A stretch of DNA of 25,879 nt from an uncultured Lachnospiraceae bacterium (GTDB lineage Bacteria; Bacillota; Clostridia; Lachnospirales; Lachnospiraceae): the NCBI GenBank assembly GCA_910578845.1, contig CAJTSL010000044.1, forward strand, positions 6,692-32,570. Reading direction: 5' to 3'. The notes under the pieces were generated by a model that did no database searches, was not told the DNA's origin, and saw only the letters and a program-made list of their open reading frames with translations. The translations under genes were made by a program, and so were the position numbers. Shown piece by piece: positions 24,476 to 25,879 of the stretch; position 1 is the first letter of the stretch, and each line of letters begins with the position of its first letter.

Positions 24476-25412
24476 CAAAATTGATCCTTTTCTCCTCCAC
24501 TACAATCGGCCTATGGATGATTCTTGTATTAATATTCAAAATATATTCTCCGATTAACCCGATAAAGAACAACTGTATACCGCCGATAATGAACACGCCA
24601 ATTGTAAGAGGAGCAATGCCCATCGAAAACCCATTCCAGTTAATCAATTTCAAAACCGTATATACAATTGCGATTAATATGCTAACTGCTGAACATACAA
24701 ACCCCAAAAACGTTGCCAGTCTCAATCCCACTTTAGTATAAGATGTAAAACTCAACATAGCGGCATCATATAAGCTATAAAAGTTATTATGTGTCTTTCC
24801 CGCTCGCCTCTTCGATTGCTCATACGCAATTTCTTTTACATTAAATCCGGCTCCGTATTCAGCCACAATCCCTCTTATAAAGGGAAGCGGATCATCTAGT
24901 TCCTTCAAAAGAGCAATAAATGTCTTATCATACAAACCGAACCCGGTAAAATGTTCGATCATTTGCACCGATGACATATTTTTAATCATCTTATAATAAA
25001 CTGTCCTGAGAAAATAAATAATCCCAGACTCTTTACTTGAAGTTTTAATTCCGCTTACAATCCGGTGGCCTTTTTCCCATTCCTCTACGAAACGGGGAAT
25101 CAGCTCAACCGGATCCTGGAAGTCACAGCACATTGCTATCGTACAATCTCCGGTCGTCTGGCAAAGGCCATAAAACGGGGAATTAAACTGCCCGAAATTA
25201 GTCACGTTAAAGATTGCTTTTATTTTTTTGTTATTCGCACATATTTGCTCTAGTTTATCTCTTGTGCCATCAGTCGAACAATTGTCAATAAAAACAATCT
25301 CATAATCATACCTGCTCAGAGTTTCTTCCAATACATTCACTACTGCAAAACTCATTGGCTCGACATTTTCTACCTCATTATAGCAAGGAATCATTATGCT
25401 TATTTTTTTCAT
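24465..25412 (-). CDS. DPM1/GtrB-like glycosyltransferase with two C-terminal membrane helices
   Basis: The GT2 domain (residues 1-215: ISIMIPCYNEVENV, FIDNCSTDGTRDKLEQI, AMCCDFQDPVELI with the QDP motif, KRRAGKTHNNFYSL) is followed by two membrane helices (about 235-265 and 275-300) and a short cytosolic end. This is the layout of enzymes that load a sugar onto undecaprenyl phosphate, so it could make a lipid-linked sugar donor for extracellular transfer. It is the first gene of the operon. The start is at 25412: GGGGGAT lies directly upstream and the fold begins there. A longer GTG frame to 25475 reads through the hairpin leader and has no ribosome site. Confidence 0.86.
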   Translation of the reverse strand: MKKISIMIPCYNEVENVEPMSFAVVNVLEETLSRYDYEIVFIDNCSTDGTRDKLEQICANNKKIKAIFNVTNFGQFNSPFYGLCQTTGDCTIAMCCDFQDPVELIPRFVEEWEKGHRIVSGIKTSSKESGIIYFLRTVYYKMIKNMSSVQMIEHFTGFGLYDKTFIALLKELDDPLPFIRGIVAEYGAGFNVKEIAYEQSKRRAGKTHNNFYSLYDAAMLSFTSYTKVGLRLATFLGFVCSAVSILIAIVYTVLKLINWNGFSMGIAPLTIGVFIIGGIQLFFIGLIGEYILNINTRIIHRPIVVEEKRINFDDE

Positions 25413-25438
25413 ATTAATCCCCCATTCTTGCTCAACTT

Positions 25439-25509
25439 GCGAACTTTGGGGCCAAGACGCTATCAGCGTCGGCACAAATTCGCGGTTAAAAATCTTTGAT
25501 TTTTCAACC
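25439..25509 (-). promoter_or_regulatory. Structured 5' leader with two strong hairpins
   Basis: Between the promoter and the first gene, the transcript folds into two adjacent hairpins. The first (25484-25509) is GGTT(G)AAAAATC against GATTTTTAACC with a three-base loop. The second (25439-25483) has an outer GCGAA/TTCGC stem, inner TTTG/CAAA and GCC/GGC pairs, and a perfect GACGCT-GAT-AGCGTC tip. No run of U follows either one, so they are not ordinary terminators. They could be protein-binding or antitermination signals for a long operon. Confidence 0.6.
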
Positions 25510-25546
25510 TACCTCGCCATTTATCTCATTTCTTTTTTCTGCATTA

Positions 25547-25575
25547 ATCATACCCCACTTACAACATTATGTCAA
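25547..25575 (-). promoter_or_regulatory. Near-consensus sigma-A promoter of the cluster
   Basis: On the minus strand, TTGACA (25570-25575) is followed by a 17-bp spacer and TATGAT (25547-25552). Transcription should begin near 25540 and read leftward through the whole cluster, leaving a leader of about 130 nt before the first ATG. It lies in the gap between the transposase end and the first glycosyltransferase. Confidence 0.8.
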
Positions 25576-25591
25576 TTTGCATAAACCTGCT

Positions 25592-25618
25592 AAACACGAC
25601 AAACGCATGAATGTGTTT
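25592..25618. repeat. Short inverted repeat beside the transposase end
   Basis: AAACAC (25592-25597) and GTGTTT (25613-25618) are complementary across a 15-bp loop, between the transposase stop and the cluster promoter. It may be an IS end or a weak terminator; no identical copy or target duplication can be checked within the window. Confidence 0.3.
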
Positions 25619-25648
25619 CACAACCAAACCCATACAACTAATAAATTT

Positions 25649-25879
25649 TTATAAATTTATAATCTGTTCCAGATGTTTTTCTGGATTCGTACCGATTGCA
25701 TACCGCTTCTTTTTTAGACTTAAAGACTTGCTGCCTACCTCTATCAATTTTAATATATTCAGCGACAGTTTCCTCATGATATTTAAGTTATATGCTGCCT
25801 GTCTCTCTATCGTATGGTTCCCATCTTCCCGGAACGTCACATCCAAATGCCAATGGTAACTTTCTACCATCCAATGCCC
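25649..25879 (-). mobile_element. 3' end of an ISAs1-family transposase (partial)
   Basis: The frame is open from the window edge to the stop at 25649. It shows the C-terminal signature of ISAs1/H-repeat transposases: GHWMVESYHWHLDVTFREDGNHTIERQAAYNLNIMRKLSLNILK, with the H-W-x-L-D-V-x-F-x-E-D core of the DDE catalytic region. An internal Met at 25870 is not the real start; the gene begins beyond the window. It lies just upstream of the cluster promoter and points the same way, so its transcript may run into the cluster. Whether the element is complete cannot be seen. Confidence 0.85.

Noticed and set aside
25413..25475. Upstream extension of the first glycosyltransferase by 21 codons
   Set aside because: The GTG start has no ribosome site and the extra codons run through a hairpin; the ATG at 25412 has GGGGGAT in front and begins the conserved fold.
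25611..25859. Plus-strand frame opposite the transposase
   Set aside because: Antisense shadow of the ISAs1 transposase C-terminus.
1..25879. CRISPR array, tRNA, rRNA or integrase attachment site
   Set aside because: No direct repeats with spacers, no cloverleaf and no integrase seen on either strand.

Overview
The window is AT-rich. It has strong AGGAGG-type ribosome binding sites, sigma-A-type promoters and gene families typical of low-GC Firmicutes. The protein families (SpsF/NeuB-type nonulosonate genes, a B12-type radical SAM protein, TylF methyltransferase, QdtA/QdtB) point to a Clostridia genome, most likely Lachnospiraceae. That taxon is an inference from gene content; no rRNA or other marker is present.

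Every convincing gene lies on the minus strand, so transcription runs from high to low coordinates. The right edge (25649-25879) is the 3' end of an ISAs1-type transposase. Next comes a near-consensus promoter (25547-25575), a leader of about 130 nt with two strong hairpins, and about 25 kb of nearly gapless co-directional genes. In transcription order these are: (a) 25412-18205, glycosyltransferases, a dTDP-3-amino-sugar pair (3,4-ketoisomerase plus aminotransferase) and a frameshifted methyltransferase; (b) 18199-17453, a second methyltransferase; (c) after an internal promoter (17401-17429), a surface-carbohydrate glycosyltransferase and a pseudaminic acid module, pseB-pseF-pseG-pseI followed by an acetyltransferase/formyltransferase fusion; (d) a decayed DUF4910 aminopeptidase-like gene (about 10400-10875); (e) 10181-33, a second, unassigned sugar-acid module with a HemL-like aminotransferase, a nitrilase-fold hydrolase, an SpsF-type cytidylyltransferase, an aldo/keto reductase, a GNAT, a NeuB-like synthase, a TylF-like methyltransferase, a TIM-barrel protein, a CBS-DegT aminotransferase and a B12/radical SAM protein. 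A further gene begins at position 21 and leaves the window.

The most striking feature is a set of seven coding-strand poly-G tracts of 7-9 G, in seven different and unrelated genes. Five are exactly nine G followed by TA, and all five have the form xGG-GGG-GGG-GTA in one frame, encoding (R/W)GGV in the four that are in frame. One of the five breaks its gene: the methyltransferase at 18205-18985 is out of frame with nine G and would be restored with eight. Another lies exactly at the junction between the acetyltransferase and formyltransferase domains. The pattern looks like slipped-strand phase variation (contingency loci) of a surface glycan locus, a mode known from Campylobacter poly-G tracts. 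It appears concentrated in modifying enzymes and spares most core pseudaminic acid genes and all the glycosyltransferases.

Together the genes would make at least two acidic nonulosonate-type sugars and a dTDP-3-amino-3,6-dideoxyhexose, assemble them onto a surface polysaccharide or glycoprotein, and decorate them with switchable methyl, formyl, acetyl and other groups. PseC is not evident, nor is the acetyltransferase usually paired with the 3-amino-sugar genes.
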